A stretch of DNA of 64,000 nt from DYJB01 sp963777165 (GCA_963777165.1 CAVZPO010000029.1:1-64000); one strand, 5' to 3'. Shown: positions 1 to 7,926, numbered from the stretch's first letter. Program-made: numbers and translations. The notes: generated from the letters alone by a model not told the origin.

Positions 1-1067
1 CAGGCAGCAGCCTGGCCAGCCCGCGCAGCACGATTTCCGGATACAGTCTCTCGAATCTCAACGGGAACACCGGCTCGACGAGCGGCGTGTGATACGGCCA
101 GAGCGCCACGAGGATCGGGCTGTCGTCCGGCCCCTCCGGGCGGGCGTGCACCCCTGACGGCAGCTCCCCCAACAGCGCTTCGTGACCCGCCTCGCGCAGA
201 GCGGCTTGCTCCTCCATCGACCAATCGAGCGTCTGCGGATCGCTGAGGATGAGCAGCGGCGCCTGGCGCGGCATGGCGCCCAGGGCATCGGAGATCGAGA
301 CCTTGACGTGCAGCTCGCAGGCGACCGGGAGATCGAGCTCGAGCAGTCGCGCCACGCGCCCCACGAAAGGGCCGGCGGCGTTGACGAAAGCCGGTGTGGC
401 GATGCGCATCAAGCCCGACGGAGTGGCTGCGCACACGGCTGCGACGCGGCCGGCGACGGTCTCCACCGCCTGCACCTGCCCGCGCAGCCATCGTGCGCCA
501 CCCGCCCGGGCCCGGTCGAGCAGCAATCGTCCGAGCTGCTGCGCGGAAAACCAACCGGCGCGGCGCACGTGCAGCGCGCCGAGGACGTCTTCCGAGAGGC
601 ACGGATGATGGGCGCGCAGGAGCGATGGTTCGTCCAGGACGTCGAACCCGTCGATCGGAGCTTGCGGGCCCGAGGCGCAGTACGCCTCGCCGTGCCCCGG
701 GTGGACGCGGACTGGGCCGGCGCCGAGGGCGCTCGAACTCCTCGGCAGCCCGCCGCAGCTGCTGAAGACGATCCCGATCGGCGGTGCAGTACAGGTAGCC
801 CCGCCGATTGAGGTGGAAGGCGTCGCCGCTGGCCAGGGCCAGACCATCGAGCAGGTCGAGGCTGCGGTTCATCAGCCGAACCATGCCGTCGCCGGGTCCC
901 GGCCAGAAGTTGCGGTAGCACTCGGTCGATTTGTCACTGGTGAGCGAAAGCGGCTCGCCCTCTTCAATCAGCACGACGTTGCGCACGCCGGCCAGCGTCA
1001 GGTGGTAGGCCGCTGCAAGGCCGGCAATCCCCGCACCGCAGATGACGACATCCGCCGTCTCCGCCAT
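1..1067 (-). CDS. FAD-dependent oxidoreductase (DAO family), partial, one frameshift
   Basis: The product starts MAETADVVICGAGIAG, a dinucleotide-binding fold with the GxGxxG FAD motif, followed by AAYHLTLAGVRNVVLIEEG, the usual beta-alpha-beta end with an acidic residue for the ribose. Later text such as EDVLGALHVRRAGWFS and ATPAFVNAAGPFVGRVARLLEL matches amine oxidases and glycine/sarcosine-oxidase-like enzymes of the DAO group. The substrate cannot be told. The gene runs off the left edge, so its C-terminus is not in the window. Near 728-735 the frame breaks inside a CCC run (coding strand): dropping one C restores ERLGAGPVRVHPGHGEAY. It starts three bases after the folK stop, on the same strand, so the two are probably co-transcribed. 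Confidence 0.75.
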   Translation of the reverse strand, partial: MAETADVVICGAGIAGLAAAYHLTLAGVRNVVLIEEGEPLSLTSDKSTECYRNFWPGPGDGMVRLMNRSLDLLDGLALASGDAFHLNRRGYLYCTADRDRLQQLRRAAEEFERPRRRPSPRPPGARRGVLRLGPASSDRRVRRPGRTIAPARPSSVPLGRRPRRAARAPRRLVFRAAARTIAARPGPGGWRTMAARAGAGGGDRRRPRRSRVRSHSVGLDAHRHTGFRQRRRPFRGARGATARARSPGRLRAARQGLDLRCPGRHAAPGAAAHPQRSADARLVDGGASRSARGGSRSAVGGAAVRGARPPGGAGRQPDPRGALAVSHAARRAGVPVEIRETVSGNRAARAGQAAA

Positions 1068-1069
1068 GT

Positions 1070-1607
1070 CTAGGCCTCGCCGTCCTGTTCGAGCCCAGCT
1101 GCGATGCGCAGCAGCCGCGTGACCTCTGGCGCCAAGTGCATCTGGGCCTGGGGAAGAAGCCGCGCGGCGATCGAGCCCAGGCTTTCGCCGGTGATCGGGT
1201 GCCGGCATTCGGGGTCAAGTTCGGCGAGTGGGATGGCGAGATGCGGCCGGATCATCAGGTCCGGGTCCGGGAGATTCTAGTTCGTCAACCTGGACCACGA
1301 GCGCGCCGTAGAGCACCAGGTCGAGGTCGATGGTGCGCGGGGCGTACTTGTCGGGCGTCCGGTGGCGGCCGAGACGCGCTTCAAGGGCACGCAGCTCGGT
1401 GCGCAGAACGTGCGGCGCGAGCTCGGTCTCCAACAACACGGCGGCGTTGAGAAAGTCGGGTCCGGGGGTGGGGCCGACGGCCGGGTTGCGGTAGACGTTG
1501 GAGCAGGCCAGGATGCGGCCGAGCGGGCGCAGCCCGAGGACCGCACGCGGCAGGTTGGATTCCGGCTCGAGGTTGGAGCCGAGAGAAAGGAAGGCCCGTT
1601 CGCCCAC
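1070..1607 (-). CDS. folK: 2-amino-4-hydroxy-6-hydroxymethyldihydropteridine diphosphokinase, one frameshift
   Basis: FolK transfers pyrophosphate from ATP to 6-hydroxymethyl-7,8-dihydropterin, the step before dihydropteroate synthase in folate synthesis. The sequence has the family blocks FLSLGSNLEPE near the start, NAAVLLETEL, and RTIDLDLVLYG, where the two Asp residues bind Mg-ATP. The end reads IRPHLAIPLAELDPEC in a different frame. Removing one base from the run at 1269-1271 joins the two parts into ESPDPDLMIRPHL and gives about 178 residues, a normal FolK length. A GTG at 1607 just before GERAFLSLGSN is the likely start; no ATG sits in a better place. It lies downstream of folB-1 on the same strand, separated by a 425-bp spacer with palindromic repeats. 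Confidence 0.85.
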
Positions 1608-1832
1608 AGCAGGGATGATACACGCACCGAGGGGCAGCGACACCGCCGCCGGCGCTCGGGATTCGCGAAGATGGGTGGATGGCCAGGTCCTGAACCCCGA
1701 CCGGGGCGAAGGTCTTCCGCTGTAAGGGCGACGCATCCGTCGCCGCCACGCGTCGGGCAAGATCAGCCTCCACGCCCCATCGAGTGCAATCCGCCTTCTC
1801 ATCGATGTCCGATGATTCCCGGGGGAGAGGGT

Positions 1833-1905
1833 GTAGGGGCGATGCATGCCGTCTCGCACCGGCGTGCCGCCGGGCTTCGCGGCACGAACGGTGCATCGCC
1901 CCTAC
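1833..1905. repeat. Palindromic intergenic repeat, type A, copy 1
   Basis: Perfect 14-bp arms GTAGGGGCGATGCA (1833-1846) and TGCATCGCCCCTAC (1892-1905) enclose a second inner inverted repeat (CGTGCCGC / GCGGCACG). The whole could fold into one long stem in RNA or single-stranded DNA. The element recurs at 4895-4965 because it lies in the duplicated unit, and its outer arms share TAGGGGCGA with the type B repeats. Confidence 0.85.
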
Positions 1906-1952
1906 GGAATCTCGGGTGGCATGCCCCGCCAATGTGTTCAGGGTGAGACGAA

Positions 1953-1992
1953 TGGGCGAAGCGCCCGGACAGTCCCGGGTGCTTCGGTCCTA
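1953..1992. repeat. Palindromic repeat, type B, copy 1 (degenerate)
   Basis: The left arm GGGCGAAGCGCCCGG and right arm CCGGGTGCTTCGGTCC are imperfect versions of the clean palindrome at 5013-5053. The mismatches show that this copy has decayed or the other has been repaired. Confidence 0.7.
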
Positions 1993-2031
1993 CATGGGGT
2001 CGAGTGTGAGGGTGGTGTCGGTGGATTCGGT

Positions 2032-2406
2032 CTAGGCGGTATGAGCGTCGTCGCGGGCGCGTTCGATCTCGACGCCGACCGACCGGGCGAAGCGCAGCGC
2101 GCCGGGTTTCTCGACGCGCACACGAACGCGGATCACGCGTGGATCCTGAAGACACAGCCGGGCCACGTCCGCCGCCAGCGCCTCGACGGTGAACCGCCCG
2201 GCGGCCTCGACGTGTTCGATCACGCGCTTGGTGATCGTACGGTAGTTGGCCGTATCGGCGATGTCGTCGCTCTGTCCCGCCGGCCGCAGGTCGGCGAACA
2301 GTGTCAGGTTCACCAGGATGTTCTGCTTCTTCTCGCGTTCCTGCGGATTGATGCCCAGGATGCCACGCAGCAGCAGGTCGCGGATCTCGATCCGGTCTTC
2401 GCTCAT
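2032..2406 (-). CDS. folB: Dihydroneopterin aldolase, copy 1
   Basis: FolB cleaves 7,8-dihydroneopterin to 6-hydroxymethyldihydropterin and glycolaldehyde. The 124-residue product matches the family over its length: RGILGINPQEREKKQNILVN near the start, NYRTITKRVIEHVE in the middle, and RVRVEKPGALRFARSVGVEI at the end. A preceding in-frame ATG at 2409 exists, but copy 2 has only the ATG equivalent to 2406, and GAGG in the coding strand is better spaced for it. It starts 9 bases after the SDR stop, so SDR and folB form one transcript. Compared with copy 2 it differs at a handful of residues (for example D/E in IADTANY, H/Y in RVIEHVE) and at the extreme C-terminus (DDAHTA versus DDTSTA). Confidence 0.93.
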   Translation of the reverse strand: MSEDRIEIRDLLLRGILGINPQEREKKQNILVNLTLFADLRPAGQSDDIADTANYRTITKRVIEHVEAAGRFTVEALAADVARLCLQDPRVIRVRVRVEKPGALRFARSVGVEIERARDDAHTA

Positions 2407-2415
2407 CATCGATCC

Positions 2416-3153
2416 TCAGGCCAGGTGGCGGCCCCCGTCCAGGTGCAGGATCTCACCGGTGATGAAGTCCGGCCCGGCGAGCAGAAAGAGCAAGGCGTCA
2501 CACGTCTCCTCCAACGTCCCCCAGCGGCCGAGAGGCGCCTGCGCGGCCGGTCGATCATCCTCGCCCGATGCGCCCGGCGGCGGGAGGATGGCGCCCAGGG
2601 CCAACCCGTTGACGCGGATGGCAGGCGCCAACGCCTGGGCTAGGGATTTCGTCAGCGCCGCGAGCCCGGCCTTGGAAACGGTGTAGGCCAGATGGTCCGG
2701 GCCGGGGCGAAGGGCGCGCCAGTCGAGCAGGTTGACGATTGCGCCCGGACGGCCGTTGCGGTGACGAGCAAACGCCTGCGAGAGCAGGAAAGGGGCGGTC
2801 AGGTTCACGGCCAGGTGATGCTGCCAGGTGTCGACGTCGGTGTTGGCGAGGGTCGCCGATCCAAAGACCGAGGCGGAGTTGACCAGCAGGTCGACTTCGC
2901 CCAGCCGTTCCACGGCACGGTCCAACAGGCGCGAAACCGCCGCCGCGTCGGCCAGATCCGCCTGCAGGGCAACGGCCCGCACGCCGTGCTTCCGGGAAAG
3001 CTCGGCGGCCAGCTCGTCGGCGGGCGTAGTGCCGAAGTGCAGGCACACGTCGCCGCCGGCTTCCGCCACCGCGCGGGCGAAGGCCTCCCCCAGCCGGCGG
3101 CCGGCACCGGTGATTAACGCCGCGCGGCCGTGGAGATCGGCTTGAGTCCTCAT
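2416..3153 (-). CDS. Pteridine reductase-like SDR (FolM/PTR1 type), copy 1
   Basis: A short-chain dehydrogenase of 245 residues. The cofactor motif is TGAGRRLG (15-22), with the Arg-Arg seen in NADPH-dependent pteridine reductases. The active site has Asp144 in NLLDW where ordinary SDRs have Ser, then Tyr157 and Lys161 (YTVSK), the D-Y-K set known from PTR1. With folE beside it and folB below, the likely substrate is a dihydropterin or dihydrofolate, but this is inferred from motif and context. A coding-strand -10 box TAGAAT lies 9 bases before the ATG, so the mRNA may be leaderless. Copy 2 differs at about five positions, none catalytic. Confidence 0.85.
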   Translation of the reverse strand: MRTQADLHGRAALITGAGRRLGEAFARAVAEAGGDVCLHFGTTPADELAAELSRKHGVRAVALQADLADAAAVSRLLDRAVERLGEVDLLVNSASVFGSATLANTDVDTWQHHLAVNLTAPFLLSQAFARHRNGRPGAIVNLLDWRALRPGPDHLAYTVSKAGLAALTKSLAQALAPAIRVNGLALGAILPPPGASGEDDRPAAQAPLGRWGTLEETCDALLFLLAGPDFITGEILHLDGGRHLA

Positions 3154-3244
3154 GTCAGGGGGATTCTACCCGGGAAGCGAGGCGATGGGGACCCCGCAGG
3201 CGGTGCGTGTTACCATGGGCGGCAGACGTCGGAAGGAGGTACGG
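3154..3244. promoter_or_regulatory. Divergent promoter region, SDR-folB / folE copy 1
   Basis: The 91-bp gap between two divergent starts. On the minus strand TAGAAT (3168-3163) sits 9 bases from the SDR ATG. On the plus strand TACCAT (3211-3216) is a candidate -10 for folE, which also has a strong ribosome site AAGGAGGT (3233-3240). Copy 2 keeps both boxes (minus TAGAAT at 6229-6224). Confidence 0.55.
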
Positions 3245-3868
3245 ATGCACAACATCGAAGCGGCGGCCGAACTGTTGGACGGTGTGGGCGTGGCCAAACC
3301 TGAGATCGAAGAGGCGGTGCGCCGACTGCTGCAGGCGGTAGGCGAAGATGTCAACCGCGAGGGGCTGGAGCGCACACCCAACCGTGTGGCCCGGATGTAT
3401 GACGAGCTGCTGGCGGGCTACCGGGTGGACCCGCACGAGGTCATCAACGATGCATTGTATGAGGTCGGCTACGACCAGATGGTGATCGTGCGCAACATCG
3501 AGTTCTACAGCCTGTGCGAGCACCACATGTTGCCTTTCCTCGGGCGGGCGCATATCGGCTACTGCCCGAACGGGAAGGTCATCGGCCTGTCGAAGATCCC
3601 GCGCATCGTCGACTTGTTCGCCCGGCGGCTGCAGGTGCAGGAACGCATGACGCGCCAGATCGCCGACTTCCTCGAGGCAGCCCTGCATCCGTGCGGCACG
3701 GCCGTCGTCCTGGAAGGCTGGCATCTATGCGCCACGATGCGAGGAGTCAAGAAGGCGCATGCCGTGATGGTCACCAGCTCGTTGACCGGTTCGTTTCGGG
3801 AGAATGACTCGACGCGCAAGGAGTTCTTCGATCACATCGGACGGGAGACGCTGCAGGTTTCGATCTGA
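3245..3868 (+). CDS. folE: GTP cyclohydrolase I, copy 1
   Basis: FolE converts GTP to 7,8-dihydroneopterin triphosphate, the first step of folate and pterin synthesis. The 207-residue protein is full length. The zinc ligands are Cys91 and His94 in CEHHMLPF and Cys162 in WHLCATMRG, with the same 71-residue spacing as in the E. coli enzyme. GYCPNGKVIGLSKIPRIVD and QVQERMTRQIADFL are the usual core blocks. The ATG at 3245 follows AAGGAGGT at ideal distance; the upstream in-frame extension has no homology. The protein is identical to copy 2 in every residue, although the DNA is not, which points to selection on both copies or recent homogenisation. Confidence 0.96.
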   Translation: MHNIEAAAELLDGVGVAKPEIEEAVRRLLQAVGEDVNREGLERTPNRVARMYDELLAGYRVDPHEVINDALYEVGYDQMVIVRNIEFYSLCEHHMLPFLGRAHIGYCPNGKVIGLSKIPRIVDLFARRLQVQERMTRQIADFLEAALHPCGTAVVLEGWHLCATMRGVKKAHAVMVTSSLTGSFRENDSTRKEFFDHIGRETLQVSI

Positions 3869-3894
3869 TCGAACGGAAGAACCGTGGGTCGCCC

Positions 3895-4677
3895 CTACGG
3901 ATTCTGATCGAGGATCGAGGTCCCCAGGAGCGACGCGCCGCCGTCGATGGCCAGAACCTGGCCGCGGATCATCTCCGCCTCCGGGCTGCACAGGAAGGCC
4001 ACGACACCGGCAACATCCTCGGGCGTCGTCAGCCGCCCGGCGGGGGTCCGCGCCGCCAGCCGCTTGAAGATCTCGCCGTCACGCGTCAAGGCGAAATGCT
4101 GCAGCGCGTCGGTGGGCACCACGCCGGGAGACACGGCGTTGACCACGATGCCCAACGGCGCCAGCTCGACCGACAGGTAACGCACCAGCGCTTCCAGGGC
4201 GGCCTTACTGGCCCCGACGACGACGTATTCGGGCAGCACACGCGACGCGCCGGGGCTGCTGACGGCCACGATCCGGCCGCCGCGTCCCTGCATGAGCGGC
4301 GCGGCGAGCTGCGCGGCGAACAGCAGCGACCGGGCGTTGATGTTCATCGTCCAGTCCCAGCCCTTTGGCGTTTGTTCGAGGGCGGGGCGGTTGTAGCCCG
4401 AGGCGGCGTTCGAGATCAGGATGTCCAGGGCGCCATGCTCTGGGCGGACGGCGGCGAACAGCTTCTCCAACCCCTGGATGTCTCCCACGTTCGCTCGCAC
4501 GACGGTTGCCCGGCGCCCCAGGGTGCGCACCGCCTGGGCAGTTTCTTCCGCCGAAGCACGGTTGCGGAAGAAGTTGACGATCAGGTCGGCGCCTTCGGCG
4601 GCGAGCTGCAGGGCGATGGCGCGGCCCAGGCCGCGACCGGAGCCGGTCACGAGTGCCACCTTGCCTTCGAACCGCAT
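3895..4677 (-). CDS. fabL: Enoyl-[acyl-carrier-protein] reductase FabL-type, copy 1
   Basis: An SDR of 260 residues, closely like FabL of Bacillus, which reduces trans-2-enoyl-ACP in fatty-acid elongation. Shared blocks are TGSGRGLGRAIA, SNAASGYNRPALEQ, WDWTMNINARSLLFAAQ and GRIVAVSSPGASR. The active pair has the FabI/FabL spacing Y-x6-K (Tyr151, Lys158 in YVVVGASK), unlike the Y-x3-K of ordinary SDRs, and the end reads EMIRGQVLAIDGGASLL. The ATG at 4677 follows GAGGAGG at seven bases. It converges with folE and is read away from the small gene at 4819. Copy 2 differs at four residues in the mature frame. Confidence 0.9.
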   Translation of the reverse strand: MRFEGKVALVTGSGRGLGRAIALQLAAEGADLIVNFFRNRASAEETAQAVRTLGRRATVVRANVGDIQGLEKLFAAVRPEHGALDILISNAASGYNRPALEQTPKGWDWTMNINARSLLFAAQLAAPLMQGRGGRIVAVSSPGASRVLPEYVVVGASKAALEALVRYLSVELAPLGIVVNAVSPGVVPTDALQHFALTRDGEIFKRLAARTPAGRLTTPEDVAGVVAFLCSPEAEMIRGQVLAIDGGASLLGTSILDQNP

Positions 4678-4818
4678 CGTCCGGGCCTCCTCGGGTGGCT
4701 GAACGTCGGCGCACACTCGGGCGGAGAGAGCGCGTTCATCATACCATCCGCGCCCCGTTCATCCTGTCTCGCGGCGGCGGGCCTGCGCTGCCGGAGACGC
4801 TGTGATAGCATCCGACCG

Positions 4819-4901
4819 ATGGACGCGGCGGATGCTCGGGCACGGATCGCAGCCGAGATGCGCCAGGCGGTCGCCTCGCGCGCTGCCGGGAATGAGGGGC
4901 G
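4819..4901 (+). pseudogene. Truncated 5' fragment of the small gene at 7927-8259
   Basis: The first 27-28 codons (MDAADARARIAAEMRQAV...) match the intact gene at 7927 exactly. At 4895-4901 the sequence then jumps into the palindromic repeat that starts unit 2. The frame stays open beyond, but only as antisense to folB and the SDR. This is the scar of the tandem duplication and not a functional gene. Its promoter-like TAGCAT (4806-4811) is kept. Confidence 0.9.
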
Positions 4902-5053
4902 ATGCATGCCGTCTCGCACCGGCGTGCCGCCGGGCTTCGCGGCACGAACGGTGCGTCGCCCCTACGAAATCCTGGTTGGCATGCCCCGCCATTCTGTTGA
5001 GGGTGCGACGAATGGGCGAAGCACCCGGACAGTTCCGGGTGCTTCGCCCCTAC
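4895..5053. repeat. Palindromic repeats A (4895-4965) and B (5013-5053), copy 2
   Basis: Element A has lost the outer GT of its left arm at the duplication joint. Element B is the best preserved of its type: GGGCGAAGCACCCGG and CCGGGTGCTTCGCCC pair perfectly around a short loop. The stretch 4902-5091 holds no gene. Confidence 0.85.
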
Positions 5054-5091
5054 ATGGGATCCAAGGTGAGGGTGGTGTCGGTGGATTCGGT

Positions 5092-5466
5092 CTAGGCGGT
5101 AGAGGTGTCGTCGCGGCTGCGTTCGATCTCGACGCCGACCGACCGGGCGAAGCGCAGCGCGCCGGGTTTCTCGACGCGCACACGAACGCGGATCACACGT
5201 GGATCCTGAAGACACAGCCGGGCCACGTCCGCCGCCAGCGCCTCGACGGTGAACCGCCCGGCGGCCTCGACGTATTCGATCACGCGCTTGGTGATCGTAC
5301 GGTAGTTGGCCGTCTCGGCGATGTCGTCGCTCTGTCCCGCCGGCCGCAGGTCGGCGAACAGCGTCAGGTTCACCAGGATGTTCTGCTTCTTCTCGCGTTC
5401 CTGCGGGTTGATGCCCAGGATGCCGCGCAGCAGCAGGTCGCGGATCTCGATCCGGTCTTCGCTCAT
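5092..5466 (-). CDS. folB: Dihydroneopterin aldolase, copy 2
   Basis: Same 124-residue FolB as at 2032-2406, with all family blocks intact (RGILGINPQER, VEALAADVARL, VEKPGALRFARSVG). Substitutions relative to copy 1 are conservative (D to E in IAETANY, H to Y in RVIEYVE) except for the last six residues. Only one ATG is possible here, preceded by GAGGA, which settles the start of copy 1. In this copy folK does not follow: downstream lie the palindromic repeats and the truncated small gene. Confidence 0.93.
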   Translation of the reverse strand: MSEDRIEIRDLLLRGILGINPQEREKKQNILVNLTLFADLRPAGQSDDIAETANYRTITKRVIEYVEAAGRFTVEALAADVARLCLQDPRVIRVRVRVEKPGALRFARSVGVEIERSRDDTSTA

Positions 5467-5475
5467 CTTCGATCC

Positions 5476-6213
5476 TCAGGTCAGGTGGCGGCCGCCGTCC
5501 AGGTGCAGGATCTCACCGGTGATGAAATCCGGCCCGGCGAGCAGGAAGAGCAAGGCGTCACACGTCTCCTCCAACGTCCCCCAGCGGCCGAGTGGCGCCT
5601 GCGCGGCCGGTCGATCATCGTCGCCCGATGCCCCCGGCGGTGGCAGGATGGCGCCCAGGGCCAACCCGTTGACTCGGATGCCGGGCGCCAACGCCTGGGC
5701 GAGGGATTTCGTCAACGCCGCGAGCCCGGCCTTGGACACCGTGTAGGCCAGGTGGTCCGGGCCGGGGCGAAGGGCGCGCCAGTCGAGCAGGTTGACGATT
5801 GCGCCCGGACGGCCGTTGCGGTGACGAGCAAACGCCTGCGAGAGCAGGAAAGGGGCGGTCAGGTTCACGGCCAGGTGATGCTGCCAGGTGTCGACGTCGG
5901 TGTTGGCGAGGGTCGCCGATCCAAAGACCGAGGCGGAGTTGACCAGCAGGTCGACTTCGCCGAGCCGTTCCACGGCACGGTCCAACAGGCGCGAAACCGC
6001 CGCCGCGTCGGCCAGATCCGCCTGCAGGGCAACGGCCCGCACGCTGTGCTTCCGGGAAAGCTCGGCGGCCAGCTCGTCGGCGGGCGTCGTGCCGAAGTGC
6101 AGGCACACGTCGCCGCCGGCTTCGGCCACCGCGCGGGCGAAGGCCTCCCCCAGCCGGCGGCCGGCGCCGGTGATCAACGCCGCGCGGCCGTGCAGATCGA
6201 CTTGAGTCCTCAT
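5476..6213 (-). CDS. Pteridine reductase-like SDR (FolM/PTR1 type), copy 2
   Basis: A 245-residue SDR with the same TGAGRRLG cofactor motif and the Asp-Tyr-Lys active set (NLLDW, YTVSK) as copy 1. Differences from copy 1 (A5V, G57S, A178G, E198D, final A to T) avoid catalytic positions, so both copies look functional. A TAGAAT box (6229-6224) lies 10 bases before the start codon. It ends 9 bases before folB-2. Confidence 0.85.
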   Translation of the reverse strand: MRTQVDLHGRAALITGAGRRLGEAFARAVAEAGGDVCLHFGTTPADELAAELSRKHSVRAVALQADLADAAAVSRLLDRAVERLGEVDLLVNSASVFGSATLANTDVDTWQHHLAVNLTAPFLLSQAFARHRNGRPGAIVNLLDWRALRPGPDHLAYTVSKAGLAALTKSLAQALAPGIRVNGLALGAILPPPGASGDDDRPAAQAPLGRWGTLEETCDALLFLLAGPDFITGEILHLDGGRHLT

Positions 6214-6305
6214 GCCAGGGGGGATTCTACCCGGGAAGGGAGGCGATGGGGACCCCGCAGGCGGTGCGTGTTACCATGGGCGGCAGACGCCGGAAGGAGG
6301 GACGG

Positions 6306-6929
6306 ATGCACAACATCGAAGCGGCTGCCGAACTGTTGGACGGTGTGGGCGTGGCCAAACCTGAGATCGAGGAGGCGGTGCGCCGCCTGCTGCAGGCGGT
6401 CGGCGAAGATGTCAACCGCGAGGGGCTGGAGCGCACACCCAACCGTGTGGCCCGGATGTATGACGAGCTGCTGGCGGGCTACCGGGTGGACCCGCACGAG
6501 GTCATCAACGATGCATTGTATGAGGTCGGCTACGACCAGATGGTGATCGTGCGCAACATCGAGTTCTACAGCCTGTGCGAGCACCACATGCTGCCTTTCC
6601 TCGGGCGGGCGCATATCGGCTACTGCCCGAACGGGAAGGTCATCGGCCTGTCGAAGATCCCGCGCATCGTCGACCTGTTCGCCCGGCGGCTGCAGGTGCA
6701 GGAACGCATGACGCGCCAGATCGCCGACTTCCTCGAGGCAGCCCTGCATCCGTGCGGCACGGCCGTCGTCCTGGAAGGCTGGCATCTATGCGCCACGATG
6801 CGCGGCGTCAAGAAGGCGCACGCCGTGATGGTCACCAGCTCGTTGACCGGTTCGTTCCGGGAGAACGACTCGACGCGCAAGGAGTTCTTCGATCACATCG
6901 GACGGGAGACGCTGCAGGTTTCGATCTGA
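6306..6929 (+). CDS. folE: GTP cyclohydrolase I, copy 2
   Basis: It encodes the same 207 amino acids as copy 1, including Cys91, His94 and Cys162 of the zinc site, despite several synonymous base changes. The ribosome site here reads GGAAGGAGGG, one base different from copy 1. Unlike in copy 1, a complete palindromic repeat separates its stop from fabL. Confidence 0.96.
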   Translation: MHNIEAAAELLDGVGVAKPEIEEAVRRLLQAVGEDVNREGLERTPNRVARMYDELLAGYRVDPHEVINDALYEVGYDQMVIVRNIEFYSLCEHHMLPFLGRAHIGYCPNGKVIGLSKIPRIVDLFARRLQVQERMTRQIADFLEAALHPCGTAVVLEGWHLCATMRGVKKAHAVMVTSSLTGSFRENDSTRKEFFDHIGRETLQVSI

Positions 6930-6963
6930 TCGAACGGAAGAACCGTGGGTCGCCCGTGACGTC

Positions 6964-7007
6964 GTAGGGGCGAAGCACCCGGGACTTATCGGGTGCTTCG
7001 CCCCTAT
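6964..7007. repeat. Palindromic repeat, type B, copy 3 (absent from unit 1)
   Basis: Arms GTAGGGGCGAAGCACCCG (6964-6981) and CGGGTGCTTCGCCCCTAT (6990-7007) are near perfect. It sits between the convergent folE-2 and fabL-2, overlapping the last codon of fabL-2, and could act as a bidirectional terminator. In unit 1 the equivalent place has a 48-bp shorter sequence joined at TCGCCC. Confidence 0.85.
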
Positions 7008-7786
7008 GGATTCTGATCGAGGATCGAGGTCCCCAGGAGCGACGCGCCGCCGTCGATGGCCAGGACCTGGCCGCGGATCATCTCCGCCTCCGGGCTGCAC
7101 AGGAAGGCCACGACACCGGCAACATCCTCGGGCGTCGTCAGCCGCCCGGCGGGGGTCCGCGCCGCCAGCCGCTTGAAGATCTCGCCGTCACGCGTCAAGG
7201 CGAAATGCTGCAGCGCTTCGGTGGGCACCACGCCGGGAGACACGGCGTTGACCACGATGCCCAACGGCGCCAGCTCGACCGACAGGTAACGCACCAGCGC
7301 TTCCAGGGCGGCCTTACTGGCCCCGACGACGACGTATTCGGGCAGCACACGCGACGCGCCGGGGCTGCTGACGGCCACGATCCGGCCGCCGCGTCCCTGC
7401 ATGAGCGGCGCGGCGAGCTGCGCGGCGAACAGCAGCGACCGGGCGTTGATGTTCATCGTCCAGTCCCAGCCCTTGGGCGTTTGTTCGAGGGCGGGGCGGT
7501 TGTAGCCCGAGGCGGCGTTCGAGATCAGGATGTCCAGCGCGCCATGCTCTTGGCGGACGGCGGCGAACAGCGTCTCCAACCCCTGGATGTCTCCCACGTT
7601 CGCTCGCACGACGGTCGCCCGGCGCCCCAGGGCGCGCACCGCCTGGGCAGTTTCTTCCGCCGAAGCACGGTTGCGGAAGAAGTTGACGATCAGGTCGGCG
7701 CCTTCGGCGGCGAGCTGCAGGGCGATGGCGCGGCCCAGGCCGCGACCGGAGCCGGTCACGAGTGCCACCTTGCCTTCGAACCGCAT
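7004..7786 (-). CDS. fabL: Enoyl-[acyl-carrier-protein] reductase FabL-type, copy 2
   Basis: A 260-residue FabL with the same Tyr151-x6-Lys158 active pair and WDWTMNINA block as copy 1. Four residues differ (A for T in VRALGRR, T for K in GLETLF, Q for P in VRQEHG, E for D in VPTEAL). The start is fixed by GAGGAGG seven bases upstream. A minus-strand TATGAT box lies about 60 bases upstream, in the gap shared with the small gene at 7927. Confidence 0.9.
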   Translation of the reverse strand: MRFEGKVALVTGSGRGLGRAIALQLAAEGADLIVNFFRNRASAEETAQAVRALGRRATVVRANVGDIQGLETLFAAVRQEHGALDILISNAASGYNRPALEQTPKGWDWTMNINARSLLFAAQLAAPLMQGRGGRIVAVSSPGASRVLPEYVVVGASKAALEALVRYLSVELAPLGIVVNAVSPGVVPTEALQHFALTRDGEIFKRLAARTPAGRLTTPEDVAGVVAFLCSPEAEMIRGQVLAIDGGASLLGTSILDQNP

Positions 7787-7926
7787 CGTCCGGGCCTCCT
7801 CGGGTGGCTGAGCGTCGGCGGACATTCGGGCGGAGAGACGCGTTCATCATACCATCCGCGCCCCGTTCATCCTGTCTCGCGGCGGCGGGCCTGCGCTGCC
7901 GGAGACGCTGTGATAGCATCCGACCG

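Larger units (their letters stand above)
1608..2031. other. Spacer between folK and folB-1 with palindromic repeats
   Basis: No gene is supported here. The left part (1608-1832) shows nothing recognisable. The right part carries two palindromic elements (1833-1905 and 1953-1992), and the left breakpoint of the tandem duplication lies at 1835. Confidence 0.6.
1835..4894. repeat. Tandem duplication, unit 1 (folB-SDR-folE-fabL)
   Basis: About 3,060 bp repeated immediately to the right as 4895-8002. By eye the two copies differ by scattered substitutions (a few percent), a 48-bp indel and two single-base indels. The unit begins at AGGGGCG (1835-1841) in a palindromic repeat and ends inside a small gene at the same 7-mer (4895-4901). 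Confidence 0.95.

Noticed and set aside
4096..6546. An 816-codon open frame on the plus strand
   Set aside because: It is antisense to fabL-1, folB-2 and SDR-2 and crosses the duplication joint; GC-rich codons leave few stops in that frame. No homology.
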